Origin: Desulfosarcina sp.
GTDB lineage: Bacteria > Desulfobacterota > Desulfobacteria > Desulfobacterales > Desulfosarcinaceae
Assembly (NCBI GenBank): GCA_030145105.1
Contig: JAQYWF010000002.1
Coordinates: 1-48,147, forward strand
Direction: 5' to 3'
DNA length: 48,147 bases
This document shows positions 24,728-34,402 of the stretch, one piece after another. Below the pieces are notes generated by a model. It had not been told where the DNA came from and made no database searches. It was given only the letters and a program-made list of their open reading frames with translations. Position 1 is the first letter of the stretch. Every line of letters begins with the position of its first letter. The position numbers and the translations under genes are program-made.

Positions 24728-25927
24728 ATGCAACCAATCGCCGATCCGACGACAATTAAAACACCGATACCGAGCGACCGTGTCAACCTGAAAGGTGTCA
24801 TCGCCGTTTCCATCGCCCACTTCATCCATGACGTTTATTCCAGTTTTCTGGCACCGCTGCTGCCACTGCTCATCGAAAAACTCTCCATGACCCTGACCCA
24901 AGCCGGCCTGCTATCCACGGTGATGCAGTTGCCCGCGTTGATCAACCCGTGGATCGGTTCCCTGGCGGATCGTATCAGCGTCCGTTGGTTTCTCATTCTG
25001 GCGCCGGCGTTGACCGCCATCCCCATGAGCCTGATCGGTGTCGCACCCACCTATGGAATGCTGCTGATCCTGATGCTGTTTGCCGGCATCAGCGTATCCG
25101 TGTTTCATGTGCCAGCACCGGTGGTGGTGGCCCGCATGTCCGGTGATCGAAAAGGCATGGGCATGTCTTTTTTCATGGTCGGCGGGGAAGCAGCCCGTGC
25201 GGTTGGGCCAATGGTGGCGGTGGGCCTGGTTGCCCTATTGGGGTTGGACGGCTTCTATCCGGTGATGGCGGTCAGTTTTGCCTGCTCGGCCCTACTTCTA
25301 TTGGCTACCCGAGACCTTCCGGTGCCCCGAACCGCCGCTGCACCGGTGCCACTGATGCAAACCTGGCGCGGCATGCGCCATATCCTGATGCCGATTACGG
25401 GCATCCTCGTGGCCAGGGGCTTCATGCACGGCTGCATGGCTTCGTTTCTGCCTACCTTTATCGTCATGAACACGGGAAATCTGTGGTTGGCCGGTGCCGG
25501 ATTGACCATCTTTGAAATCGCCGGCGTTGCAGGCGTCATGGTCGCCGGCACCCTGAGCGATCGATTCGGCCGACGACGATTGCTGACCCTGTCGTTGCTG
25601 GGCGCTCCGGTATCGCTACTGGCGTTTGTCTGGGTGGATGGTTGGTTGGCGTATGCCATGCTGGTGCTCACCGGTTTCACCTTGTTGTCAACCACCCCGG
25701 TAATGCTGGCATTGGTTCAGGAAAACGCATTGGAGAGCCCTTCAGCCGCCAATGGACTGTTCATGATGATTTCATTTTTGGCTCGCTCGGCGGTAGTGGT
25801 GATAGTCGGCATGACCGGGGATATGATTGGATTAAAAGCCACCTATATCATTTTTGCCTTGGTCGGATTCATCGGCCTACCCTTTGTCTTCCAATTGCCC
25901 GCCGACACGAAATCGAAAGCCGTTTAG
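24728..25927 (+). CDS. MFS transporter, fosmidomycin-resistance-like (Fsr)
   Basis: A 399-residue major facilitator with about 12 helices. The motif AHFIHDVYSSFLAPLLPLL in helix 1 is characteristic of the Fsr (fosmidomycin resistance) branch. The loop 2-3 signature is GSLADRISVRWF and the loop 8-9 counterpart is GTLSDRFGRRRLL, as in drug/proton antiporters. It most likely exports an unidentified amphiphilic compound. The gene stands alone, with a poor ribosome site before ATG 24728. Confidence 0.88.
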   Translation: MQPIADPTTIKTPIPSDRVNLKGVIAVSIAHFIHDVYSSFLAPLLPLLIEKLSMTLTQAGLLSTVMQLPALINPWIGSLADRISVRWFLILAPALTAIPMSLIGVAPTYGMLLILMLFAGISVSVFHVPAPVVVARMSGDRKGMGMSFFMVGGEAARAVGPMVAVGLVALLGLDGFYPVMAVSFACSALLLLATRDLPVPRTAAAPVPLMQTWRGMRHILMPITGILVARGFMHGCMASFLPTFIVMNTGNLWLAGAGLTIFEIAGVAGVMVAGTLSDRFGRRRLLTLSLLGAPVSLLAFVWVDGWLAYAMLVLTGFTLLSTTPVMLALVQENALESPSAANGLFMMISFLARSAVVVIVGMTGDMIGLKATYIIFALVGFIGLPFVFQLPADTKSKAV

Positions 25928-26021
25928 CAAGGGCTTTTGTCGATTGACAGGTAACCACTCCGGATCTATTTTTTTAAAAAGCCCCGTCAATCGCCCATGG
26001 TACCGCTGTCGTTGTACCGCA

Positions 26022-26927
26022 TCAGGGCGGGCAGACGGACAGCACCGGGCAGGCCACCCCTCGGATCACCCGGTCGGTGGTCGAGCCCAAAAGCATCGTC
26101 TCAACCAGTGAATGGCCCCGCACGCCAAGTACGATGAGATCAACCTGGTGGATTCCGGCGTATGTTTTTAATGCCTGAAAAGGCTTACCGGCCTCGCAGG
26201 CGATCTCGACCTTGCACCAGTTGTGGGCGTCTGCCGGCACCAGGTCCTCCAGGCGCTGTCGGCAACCCGTGGCCACCTCGGAAAGCGCCTCTGTTTTTAC
26301 AGATTCCGGCAGCATGGCATCCCGGTAGACAAAAGGCTCCACCACATGCACCAGATGGATCACGGCTTGGAACTCCTGGGCCAGGCTGAACCCGTATTCC
26401 ACTGCTCTTCCTGAGTCTGCTGAAAAATCGCACCCCACCATAATCTGTTTGAAGCCGAATCCTTTGAACTGCTTTTCCATCCTGCCCGTTTTTTCAGGCG
26501 GAGTAACGACCAACAGCGGACAGGAAATCGTTCGCAACAGCCTTTCGGTCACCGACCCGAGAAACAGCCGCTTGAGCCCGGTGCGCCCATGGGTGGACAC
26601 GATAGCCAAATCCGCCTGTTTTTCAGCGGCCAAACGGCACAGCATGCTGGAGACGGGCCCGGTTTCCACAACGGCTTCCCAATTCAGCGCGCTGTCCTTC
26701 ACCAATCCTCTGATTTGATCCATGGCACCGGTTTTCATCTCCTCGATCTGATCCTCCGGGTAAACAAAAGCCGCCCCATGCATGGTAACCAATGGCAGAT
26801 CGATCACATGGCAGATAAAAAGCGTTGATCCGAACTCCTTGGCCATGCCGATGGCCTGAATGACGGCTGAATTGGAAAAATCGGAAAGGTCTGTGGCGCA
26901 GAGGATACGTTTAACTTGGATTTTCAT
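26022..26927 (-). CDS. Universal stress protein with two UspA domains
   Basis: A 301-residue tandem UspA protein. Domain 1 (about 1-148) starts IKVKRILCATDLS-like (here VKRILCATDLSDFSN) and has STHGRTGLKRLFLGS; domain 2 (about 155-301) has IMVGCDFSADSG and GVRGHSLVETMLLGST. The ATP-binding pattern G-x2-G-x9-G-S is complete in domain 2; in domain 1 the first Gly is Ser. A strong AAGGAGG precedes the ATG at 26927. Tandem UspA proteins bind ATP and are made in stress or stationary phase. The divergent upstream region carries a 7-bp inverted repeat (26949-26982). Confidence 0.92.
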   Translation of the reverse strand: MKIQVKRILCATDLSDFSNSAVIQAIGMAKEFGSTLFICHVIDLPLVTMHGAAFVYPEDQIEEMKTGAMDQIRGLVKDSALNWEAVVETGPVSSMLCRLAAEKQADLAIVSTHGRTGLKRLFLGSVTERLLRTISCPLLVVTPPEKTGRMEKQFKGFGFKQIMVGCDFSADSGRAVEYGFSLAQEFQAVIHLVHVVEPFVYRDAMLPESVKTEALSEVATGCRQRLEDLVPADAHNWCKVEIACEAGKPFQALKTYAGIHQVDLIVLGVRGHSLVETMLLGSTTDRVIRGVACPVLSVCPP

Positions 26928-27335
26928 GATTCACCTCCTTGTTTTTCGTATTGGCAGACCTGTCGAATCCTTATCGCCAATAATATTCACCACCATGTGT
27001 TTGACGATCATCCGTGAAACTGTTTTTCCATATGTATTCGGTGGTCTTGGTGACGATAGCGCACTTAACCATACAATAGCGGCAGCCGGTGTCGCTGTCA
27101 AAGCAAATCCCGAACCCAAGAAGAAGGTGAGCATCGGTAGCATCTGTGTGGGTGACATTGACCTGTCATCAGTTGTAGACCCATGTCGGTTGATTGATTG
27201 TCTATTGATTCTTGCGTTATATCCATGAAGCGGGTATGTAATCGGTTTTTGACAACGGACTGAAAATTATACCATCAATGTCGTTATTTTGGGGCATCCT
27301 CGGTACCATGGTAATAAATCGTAACCTTTCCTGAT
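26928..27335. other. Divergent intergenic region before the megasynthase, 408 bases
   Basis: No convincing gene. An inverted repeat TATTGGC/GCCAATA (26949-26955 and 26976-26982, 20-base spacer) lies close upstream of the usp gene and could be an operator. A perfect TTGACA is at 27249-27254; the nearest -10 candidates (TACCAT at 15 bases, CATCAA at 18) are weak. No Shine-Dalgarno is visible before the megasynthase ATG at 27336. Confidence 0.45.
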
Positions 27336-30300
27336 ATGGATAAACACCCCCTTATCGCCGTCGTCGGGATGGACGGCATCTTTCCCGGCGCCCCGAACCT
27401 GGATCGGTTCTGGCAAAATATTGTCGACGGTATCGATCAGTCGGCACCGGTTCCGGAAGGCCGTTGGATCGCCCCATCTCAGGATCGGCTCAGCACCTCC
27501 CGGGTGCCGGATCGCCCCTACTCCAGCCACGCCTGTTTAATCACTGATTTCACCTTCGATCCCGATGCCTTTGCGCTGGATCCGGATCTGACCCGAGAAC
27601 TGGATCCGGTCCATCAGCTAACACTCGCTGCTGGAAAACGAGCGGTACAGAATTGTGTAACCGCTCCGGTTGACCACCACCGCATCGACACTATTCTGGC
27701 AGCCATTGCCCTGCCCACGGACAGCGCCTCCAGCTTTTCCCGGAAAATCCTGGGCAAGGCCATTGAACATCGCCTGTTTCCCCATGCATCGACCGCCCCG
27801 ACAACCCCAACCCGTTGCGAGGCTCTGGCCAGTCGGGTTGACGGCCTGCCTGCGGCCCTCCTGGCTGCGGAAATGGGATTTGGCGGGGACAGTTTTACCC
27901 TTGACGCCGCCTGCGCTTCCTCTATCTATGCGGTCAAGCTCGCCTGCCATGCACTGGCGGCAAACCGTGCAGACATGGTCGTGACCGGCGGCGTCTCGCG
28001 ACCCGAATGCCTTTACACCCAGACCGGTTTCAGCCAGCTTCAGGCCTTGTCGGTTTCGGGCCGTTGCGCACCCTTCGACAGGCAGGCAGACGGCCTGGTG
28101 GTGGGCGAAGGCGTGGGCATTCTGGTGTTGAAGCGCCTGGCCGATGCCATCGAACACGACGATACCATCCACGGCGTCATCCACGGTGTGGGGCTGTCCA
28201 ACGATATGCGAGGCAACCTGTTGGCCCCGGAAAGCCGCGGCCAGGTCCGCGCCATGCGACAGGCCTACCGGTCGGCCAGCTGGCAGCCATCTGACGTGGA
28301 CCACATTGAATGCCACGGCACCGGCACCCGTGCCGGCGACGCCACGGAAATCCAGAGCCTAATCCAACTCTGGAAAACAGAATCATCTGAGGCGGGTACT
28401 TGCGCCATCGGTTCGGTGAAATCCATGATCGGCCACCTGCTGACCACTGCCGGCGCGGCCGGCATGATCAAAACCCTGCTGGCCATCAAGCACCGGACCC
28501 TGCCGCCTTCGATCAATTTTGAACAACCCCCTGAAAATAGCCCCTTAAGGGGCAGTCCATTCAAGGTGCAAACCAAAGCAATGCCCTGGCATCCCCGTGC
28601 GGCAAAAACCCCCAGGCGGGCTGCAGTCAGCGCTTTCGGATTCGGCGGCATCAACGCCCATATCCTGTTTGAAGAGTGGCCGACACCTTCATCTGCAGAT
28701 CGATCTATCGGTTTCCAACGACTATCAACCCATGAAAATCCGGATGTTGAATCCCCTGCCCCGGTGGCCATCGTGGGCATGGATGTGACGCTGGGATCGC
28801 TAAACAATTTGCATGCATTTGCAAAAGCCGTATTCCACGGTCACAGTGCCATCGTTGATCGGCCCCCCGGCCGCTGGAAAGGGGCCGACGCGGCGTTGAT
28901 CGTTGCCTTGGGCGGCCTCGACCCCAAAGGAGCCTATGTCGACAGCCTTGACGTGGCTATCGGCGAGTTCCAGATCCCACCCAACGAAATCGACGATATC
29001 CTCCCCCAGCAGTTGCTGGCCCTCAAAGTGGGTGCCGGTGCCCTGACCGACGCCGGGTTCATCCTGCGTGAGCCCCGTGAACGCATGGGCGTAGTATTCG
29101 GTCTCGGATTCGATTTCGAAGCGACCAACTTTCATCTGCGCTGGCAGCTTTTCTCGGCGGTCAAACACTGGAACGCGGTGCATGGCCTGAACCTTGACGA
29201 CGGAACCATGAATCAATGGATGGAACGCCTGCGGGACCAGTGCGCCCCCCCCCTTACCCCGCCGCGGGTCATGGGGGCATTAGGAGGTATCGTCGCCAGC
29301 CGCATGGCCCGGGAATTTCGCTTCGGCGGACCCAGTTTCGTGGTCTCAGCCGATGCTGCCTCCGGGATCAAAGCACTGCAGGTTGCCGTCGACCTGCTGC
29401 AGGACAAGGCGGTCGACGCCATGCTGATCGGTGCGGTGGACCTGGCCGCTGAAGGGCGCAACGTGATTCGTATGAACCAGTTTTTGCCCCTTTCACCCAC
29501 CAATGCGATCCGCCCATTCGACGCCGCAGCCGATGGGACGCTTCCCGGCGACGGTGCAGTGGCGCTGGTCCTCAAGCCACTGGCCCAGGCCCGAATCGAC
29601 GGCGATCGCATTTATGCCGTCATCCGCGGTATCGGAAACGCCGGGGGTGACGATCTCGCAGAGGGCCGTGTCAGCGAATCGACCTACTGCCGCTCACTGA
29701 CCGAATGCTTTGGCCAGACCGGTGTCTCGGTCGCTTCGGTGTCATATGTGGAAGCCCACGGCGCCGGTACGCCGGATCTGGACCGCATGGAGATCGCCGC
29801 CCTTACCGGCTTTTTTCCCGGTCCCGACCGAACCGACCCATCTGCGGCCATCGCACTGGGATCCACCAAACCCATTGCCGGGTATAGCGGTGCTGCCGAC
29901 GGTCTGGCATCCCTGGCGAAGACAGCACTGTGCTTGCATCATCGCGTTCTGCCACCCCTTGCCGGTTTTAGGCTGCCCGAACCATCGGACGGACTGGCGA
30001 AAAGAACGAGTCCATTTCACGTTCCGGATCGGGCGCAGGCGTGGTATCGGGATCGGGAACGCGGTCCCCGAGCCGCCTGCTGCGCATCGATCACCATGGA
30101 TGGCAATTGCAGCCATGTGCTGATGCAGGAAGATGAAACCAGTGCATCTGCGGTCGAATACAGTGGTCCCACCCCGGCCATCGACACCCGCGCCGGCCTC
30201 TTCGTGGTCAGCGGAAACGCACCGCCGCAACTGATTGAAGGCCTTGCAGGACTGGAGGATTTCTTATCGCGCGCCCCCGCTCCTGCGTCGGTGGAGACGG

Positions 30301-33300
30301 CCGCCGGAAGGTGGATGCAATTACACCCACCGCGGTCCGATCATCGACTGGCTGTCGCCCTGATTCTGAAACCGGGCGATAGTTATCGTAGGTTGTTCAT
30401 CGACGCCCGCCAGGCCGTTGCCTCCGGTGAATCCGATGCGCATTCTCGACAGGTATTTTTCCGCAGTCGTCCCATCGGGGCCGATGCACGGGTGGCCCTG
30501 GTTTACCCGGGCTCAGGCAACCATTACCTGGGCATGGGACGAGACCTGGCCCTGCGATTCCCCGGCATCGTCAACGGGATGGACCAAGAAACCGAACATT
30601 TGAAGACCCAGTTCCGGCCCTGGAACCTGATGCCCTGGCGATGCTCCTGGCAACCCGGATGGGAGGCAGAAGCCATCTCCCGGCTCAAGGCTGACCCCCT
30701 GAACATGATTTTCGGGCAGGTGGTTTTCGGTGATCTCATGACCCGCGTGCTCGACCGGTTTTCCGTTCGTGCGGATGCCGTCATCGGCTACAGCCTGGGT
30801 GAATCCTCAGCCCTGTTCGCCCAGGGCGTGTGGCCAGACCGGGGGGACATGCTGGCGCGCATGCAGACGACCGACCTGTTCGCCACCCAGCTTGCCGGCC
30901 CGTGCCTGGCACTTCGTCAGGCATGGCGGATTCCAATGGAAGAGGCCGTGGTATGGCGGGTGGCGGTAGTCAACCGGCCGGCAAAATCGGTGCGGGAAAC
31001 CCTTGCGAACATTCCCCGGGTGCGACTACTCATCGTCAATTCACCCCATGAGTGCGTCATCGGCGGATTGGAATGGGCGGTGGACCAGGCCATTGCCAGC
31101 TTGGACTGTCAGGCGGTATACTTGGACGGCGTGGTCACCGTCCACTGCGATGCGGCCAGTCCCGTGGCAGAGGCCTACCGACGCCTGCATGTTTTTCCAA
31201 CCACATCCAAACAAGGGCTTGATGTTTACAGCTGCAGCTGGGCCACCACCTACGAGGTCACCTCTAACCGGGCTGCTGATTCCATTGTAAAACAAGCAGT
31301 TGGTGGATTTGACTTCACCCAGACGATTAAGCGCGCATGTGCCGATGGGGTCAAGGTATTCATTGAGGTAGGTCCACGGGCGACGTGCAACCGCATGATT
31401 GATCAGATCTTAACGGGTCAACCCCATGTTGCCGTGGCCGCCAACTACGGCAACGAAGACGAAATCGCCTCGCTGCTGCGATGCCTGGCCCGACTGGTCG
31501 CCGAGCGGGTGCCTGTGAATCTGAAGGCATTGTATGAGGGGTTTGAACCCACCATCGAATCGGGGTCGGTGGTTGCACGAAAGATCGTATCTGTCGCCGT
31601 TGGCGGTCACATGCTCTGTCCACGCCTGCCTGAACCATTGACCAAGCAGAAACCGTTTGATTCGTTGCCGCCTGAACCTAAAAAGTCTGAAGTACCCCCT
31701 GAGGTATCCGTCGGTTATCAGCCCATGGAGGGATCGCCATCCCCAGCTGAAAACGGTTCAACTTCCGATGCTCCGTGGGCGCAATTGCTCGAGGCGGCCC
31801 AGCGGAACATGGAAACCACGGCCAGCGCCCACCGGCAATTTCTCGATTTCTCTCAGGAATTGACCCGAAACGTTGCCGAGGCCGTCGACCTGCAGACCCG
31901 CCTGCTGGGGTTGGGCGCCCGCTTGACCGACGAGCCCCCGGACCAGCCAGAGGCGGCCGCTGCCGCTATACAGGTGCAGAAATCGCCAAGCCCCCCCGCC
32001 TACGACCGGGAGATGTGCATGGCTTTTGCCGTTGGCAGCGTGGGCCGCGTCCTGGGCCCGGCCTTTGACGTGGTGGACACCCACCGCGTGCGGGTGCGCC
32101 TGCCCGACGAGCCGTTGATGCTGGTGGATCGCATCGTCTCCGTGCAGGGTGAAATGCTCTCCATGGAGTCGGGCCGGGTGGTCACCGAGCATGACGTCCT
32201 GCCCGGTGCCTGGTACCTGGATGGTGATTGCGCACCGGTATGTATCAGCGTGGAGGCCGGCCAGGCGGACCTGTTCCTGAGTTCGTACCTGGGCATCGAC
32301 CACCAGGTGAAGGGTGAGCGGGCCTACCGTCTGCTGGACGCGGTGGTGGTCTTCCACAGGGGGTTGCCTCGTCCCGGGGAGACCATTCGCTATGAGATCG
32401 CCATCGACCGTTTCGTGCGCCATGGGGAAACCTGGATGTTTTTTTTCCGTTTCGAGGGATATATCAACGGAGAACACCTGATCAGCATGCGCGATGGTTG
32501 TGCCGGCTTTTTCACCGAGGCCGAAGTGGTCAACTCAGGTGGTATCATCCTCACCCAGCAAGAGCGACAAGCCGTCCCCGGCAGATGCCCGGCAAACTGG
32601 CAACCGCCGGTTCCCATGGCCAGAGAAACCTATTCGGATGACCAGGTGGAGGCCCTGCGCCAGGGCGACTTGGCCGGCTGTTTCGGCCGGCAGTTTACCG
32701 GCATCGGCCTTTCAACCGGTTTGCATTTGCCCGGTGGTCGCATGCGCCTGATTCACCGCATCATCGAACTTGACCCCGAGGGCGGTCGTTATGGTCTGGG
32801 CCTGATCCGGGCCGAAACGGACATCCATCCCGACGACTGGTTTCTCGTCTGCCATTTCGTGGATGACATGGTCATGCCCGGCACCCTCATGTACGAATGT
32901 TGCGGCCACACGCTGCGGGTCTTTCTCCAGCGCATGGGATGGGTCACGGACAAACCTGGCGTGTGCTACGAACCGGTAATCGGCAATGCTGCCCGGCTCA
33001 AGTGCCGCGGCCCGGTCACCCCGGTCACACGCCATGTGCACTACGAAATCCAGATCAGTGAAATCGGATACGGCCCGGAACCTTACGCCATTGCCGACGC
33101 CCACATGTCTGCCGACGATCGTCCCATCGTCTTTTTCAAGGATATGTCCATGAAGATGACCGGGATCGGGCGCGAGGAGATCGAGGCCGTATGGTGTCAA
33201 CAGAAAATTCGGACGGCGATGGTCGATGAACCGACGGCGTCCGCCGCCCCCCTTTACGACCGGGCGTCAATTCTGGCCTTCGCCACCGGGAAACCCTCCG

Positions 33301-34400
33301 AGGCCTTTGGTGATCCCTACCGCATCTTCGACGAACACCGCAAGATCGCCCGACTTCCGGGACCGCCCTACTGCTTCATGGACAGGGTAGTCCATGTAGA
33401 GCCACCCCCGTGGTCGCTCAAGGCCGATGGATGGGTAACCGCCCAGTATGACACACCCGAGCAGGCGTGGTATTTTGCCGCCGACCGCTCCGGCGTCATG
33501 CCCTTTTGCGTGTTGCTGGAAATCGCCCTGCAACCCTGTGGATGGCTTGCGGCCTATGCAGGATCTGCCCTGCGCAGCCAGCAAGACCTGAAGTTTCGCA
33601 ACCTGGGGGGCAGTGGCGTCCTGCACCGGCAGGTGACGCCGGCCACCGGCACCTTGACCATGCGCTGCCGAATGACCAAGGTCAGCGAGGCGGCGGACAT
33701 GATCATTGAAAATTTTGAATTCGAGGTACATGCCGGTGGCGAAACGGTCTACGCCGGCGACACCTATTTCGGGTTCTTTTCCGCAGAAGCGCTCAACGAG
33801 CAAAAGGGTATGGGGCATGCAGATCCCTTGGTCAAGGCCATGCTACCCTACACCGGCTCCACGGACGGTGCCTGCGACCTGTCTATGGATCCCCCGCACA
33901 CACCGGAATCCGCTACCAATGTACCCGTATCTGTGGATCAGCTGACGCTGCCAGGCAAGGCACTGATGATGATTGACCGCATCGAGGCCAGTTTGCCGGA
34001 AGGCAGAGCATCTGGATTGGGCTACATTCGCGGTCTTAAACAGGTGGACCCGGACGAATGGTTTTTCAAGGCCCATTTCCACCAGGATCCGGTCTGCCCC
34101 GGCTCCTTGGGGTTGGAATCCTTTTTACAACTGATCAAAACTGTGGCAATGAAACGGTGGCCGGATCTGAGGGCAACCCACCGGTTCCGCATGGTGGAAG
34201 GCCGCCGCCACAACTGGACCTATCGTGGTCAGATCATTCCGAAAAATAAAGTCGTTGCCGTGGAAGCCCTGATCACTCATGTGTGTGAAGGACCCTCCCC
34301 GGCAATTCGGGCCAACGGCCTGCTCAAAGTGGATGGCCTACCCATATACAAAATGGAAAATTTTGAACTGGCTCTGGTTCCAGCAGCCGACAACACGTGA
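27336..34400 (+). CDS. PfaC-like megasynthase: KS-CLF-AT-(DH)4
   Basis: A 2354-residue multidomain enzyme of the PUFA-synthase type. KS1 (about 1-450) has the full triad: Cys193 in DAACASS, His327 in ECHGTGT, His367 in GSVKSMIGHLL. The second ketosynthase fold (about 475-940) is a chain-length-factor: the Cys position is Ala674 (SADAASG), His808 is kept (EAHGAGT) and the last His is Tyr850. An acyltransferase (about 1048-1400) carries Ser1153 in GYSLGES. After a linker, four FabA-like hotdogs follow (about 1585-2350); the second and fourth have catalytic His (His1840 in CHFVDDMVMPGTL, His2247 in AHFHQDPVCPGSL) and the first and third lack it, as in the PfaC tetradomain. No ACP Ser motif, KR or ER is present. 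It overlaps or abuts oleB, hence the likely role in feeding OleB-C-D. Confidence 0.92.
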   Translation: MDKHPLIAVVGMDGIFPGAPNLDRFWQNIVDGIDQSAPVPEGRWIAPSQDRLSTSRVPDRPYSSHACLITDFTFDPDAFALDPDLTRELDPVHQLTLAAGKRAVQNCVTAPVDHHRIDTILAAIALPTDSASSFSRKILGKAIEHRLFPHASTAPTTPTRCEALASRVDGLPAALLAAEMGFGGDSFTLDAACASSIYAVKLACHALAANRADMVVTGGVSRPECLYTQTGFSQLQALSVSGRCAPFDRQADGLVVGEGVGILVLKRLADAIEHDDTIHGVIHGVGLSNDMRGNLLAPESRGQVRAMRQAYRSASWQPSDVDHIECHGTGTRAGDATEIQSLIQLWKTESSEAGTCAIGSVKSMIGHLLTTAGAAGMIKTLLAIKHRTLPPSINFEQPPENSPLRGSPFKVQTKAMPWHPRAAKTPRRAAVSAFGFGGINAHILFEEWPTPSSADRSIGFQRLSTHENPDVESPAPVAIVGMDVTLGSLNNLHAFAKAVFHGHSAIVDRPPGRWKGADAALIVALGGLDPKGAYVDSLDVAIGEFQIPPNEIDDILPQQLLALKVGAGALTDAGFILREPRERMGVVFGLGFDFEATNFHLRWQLFSAVKHWNAVHGLNLDDGTMNQWMERLRDQCAPPLTPPRVMGALGGIVASRMAREFRFGGPSFVVSADAASGIKALQVAVDLLQDKAVDAMLIGAVDLAAEGRNVIRMNQFLPLSPTNAIRPFDAAADGTLPGDGAVALVLKPLAQARIDGDRIYAVIRGIGNAGGDDLAEGRVSESTYCRSLTECFGQTGVSVASVSYVEAHGAGTPDLDRMEIAALTGFFPGPDRTDPSAAIALGSTKPIAGYSGAADGLASLAKTALCLHHRVLPPLAGFRLPEPSDGLAKRTSPFHVPDRAQAWYRDRERGPRAACCASITMDGNCSHVLMQEDETSASAVEYSGPTPAIDTRAGLFVVSGNAPPQLIEGLAGLEDFLSRAPAPASVETAAGRWMQLHPPRSDHRLAVALILKPGDSYRRLFIDARQAVASGESDAHSRQVFFRSRPIGADARVALVYPGSGNHYLGMGRDLALRFPGIVNGMDQETEHLKTQFRPWNLMPWRCSWQPGWEAEAISRLKADPLNMIFGQVVFGDLMTRVLDRFSVRADAVIGYSLGESSALFAQGVWPDRGDMLARMQTTDLFATQLAGPCLALRQAWRIPMEEAVVWRVAVVNRPAKSVRETLANIPRVRLLIVNSPHECVIGGLEWAVDQAIASLDCQAVYLDGVVTVHCDAASPVAEAYRRLHVFPTTSKQGLDVYSCSWATTYEVTSNRAADSIVKQAVGGFDFTQTIKRACADGVKVFIEVGPRATCNRMIDQILTGQPHVAVAANYGNEDEIASLLRCLARLVAERVPVNLKALYEGFEPTIESGSVVARKIVSVAVGGHMLCPRLPEPLTKQKPFDSLPPEPKKSEVPPEVSVGYQPMEGSPSPAENGSTSDAPWAQLLEAAQRNMETTASAHRQFLDFSQELTRNVAEAVDLQTRLLGLGARLTDEPPDQPEAAAAAIQVQKSPSPPAYDREMCMAFAVGSVGRVLGPAFDVVDTHRVRVRLPDEPLMLVDRIVSVQGEMLSMESGRVVTEHDVLPGAWYLDGDCAPVCISVEAGQADLFLSSYLGIDHQVKGERAYRLLDAVVVFHRGLPRPGETIRYEIAIDRFVRHGETWMFFFRFEGYINGEHLISMRDGCAGFFTEAEVVNSGGIILTQQERQAVPGRCPANWQPPVPMARETYSDDQVEALRQGDLAGCFGRQFTGIGLSTGLHLPGGRMRLIHRIIELDPEGGRYGLGLIRAETDIHPDDWFLVCHFVDDMVMPGTLMYECCGHTLRVFLQRMGWVTDKPGVCYEPVIGNAARLKCRGPVTPVTRHVHYEIQISEIGYGPEPYAIADAHMSADDRPIVFFKDMSMKMTGIGREEIEAVWCQQKIRTAMVDEPTASAAPLYDRASILAFATGKPSEAFGDPYRIFDEHRKIARLPGPPYCFMDRVVHVEPPPWSLKADGWVTAQYDTPEQAWYFAADRSGVMPFCVLLEIALQPCGWLAAYAGSALRSQQDLKFRNLGGSGVLHRQVTPATGTLTMRCRMTKVSEAADMIIENFEFEVHAGGETVYAGDTYFGFFSAEALNEQKGMGHADPLVKAMLPYTGSTDGACDLSMDPPHTPESATNVPVSVDQLTLPGKALMMIDRIEASLPEGRASGLGYIRGLKQVDPDEWFFKAHFHQDPVCPGSLGLESFLQLIKTVAMKRWPDLRATHRFRMVEGRRHNWTYRGQIIPKNKVVAVEALITHVCEGPSPAIRANGLLKVDGLPIYKMENFELALVPAADNT

Positions 34401-34402
34401 CC

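Noticed and set aside
26931-27158. 75-codon minus-strand frame upstream of the usp gene
   Set aside because: It overlaps the probable promoter region and shows no conserved pattern or ribosome site.
27249-27275. TTGACA box as the promoter of the megasynthase
   Set aside because: The -35 is perfect but no -10 of good quality lies at 16 to 18 bases.
31758-32477. 239-codon minus-strand frame inside the megasynthase
   Set aside because: Shadow of the high-GC coding frame; His- and Gln-rich composition is typical of antisense reading.
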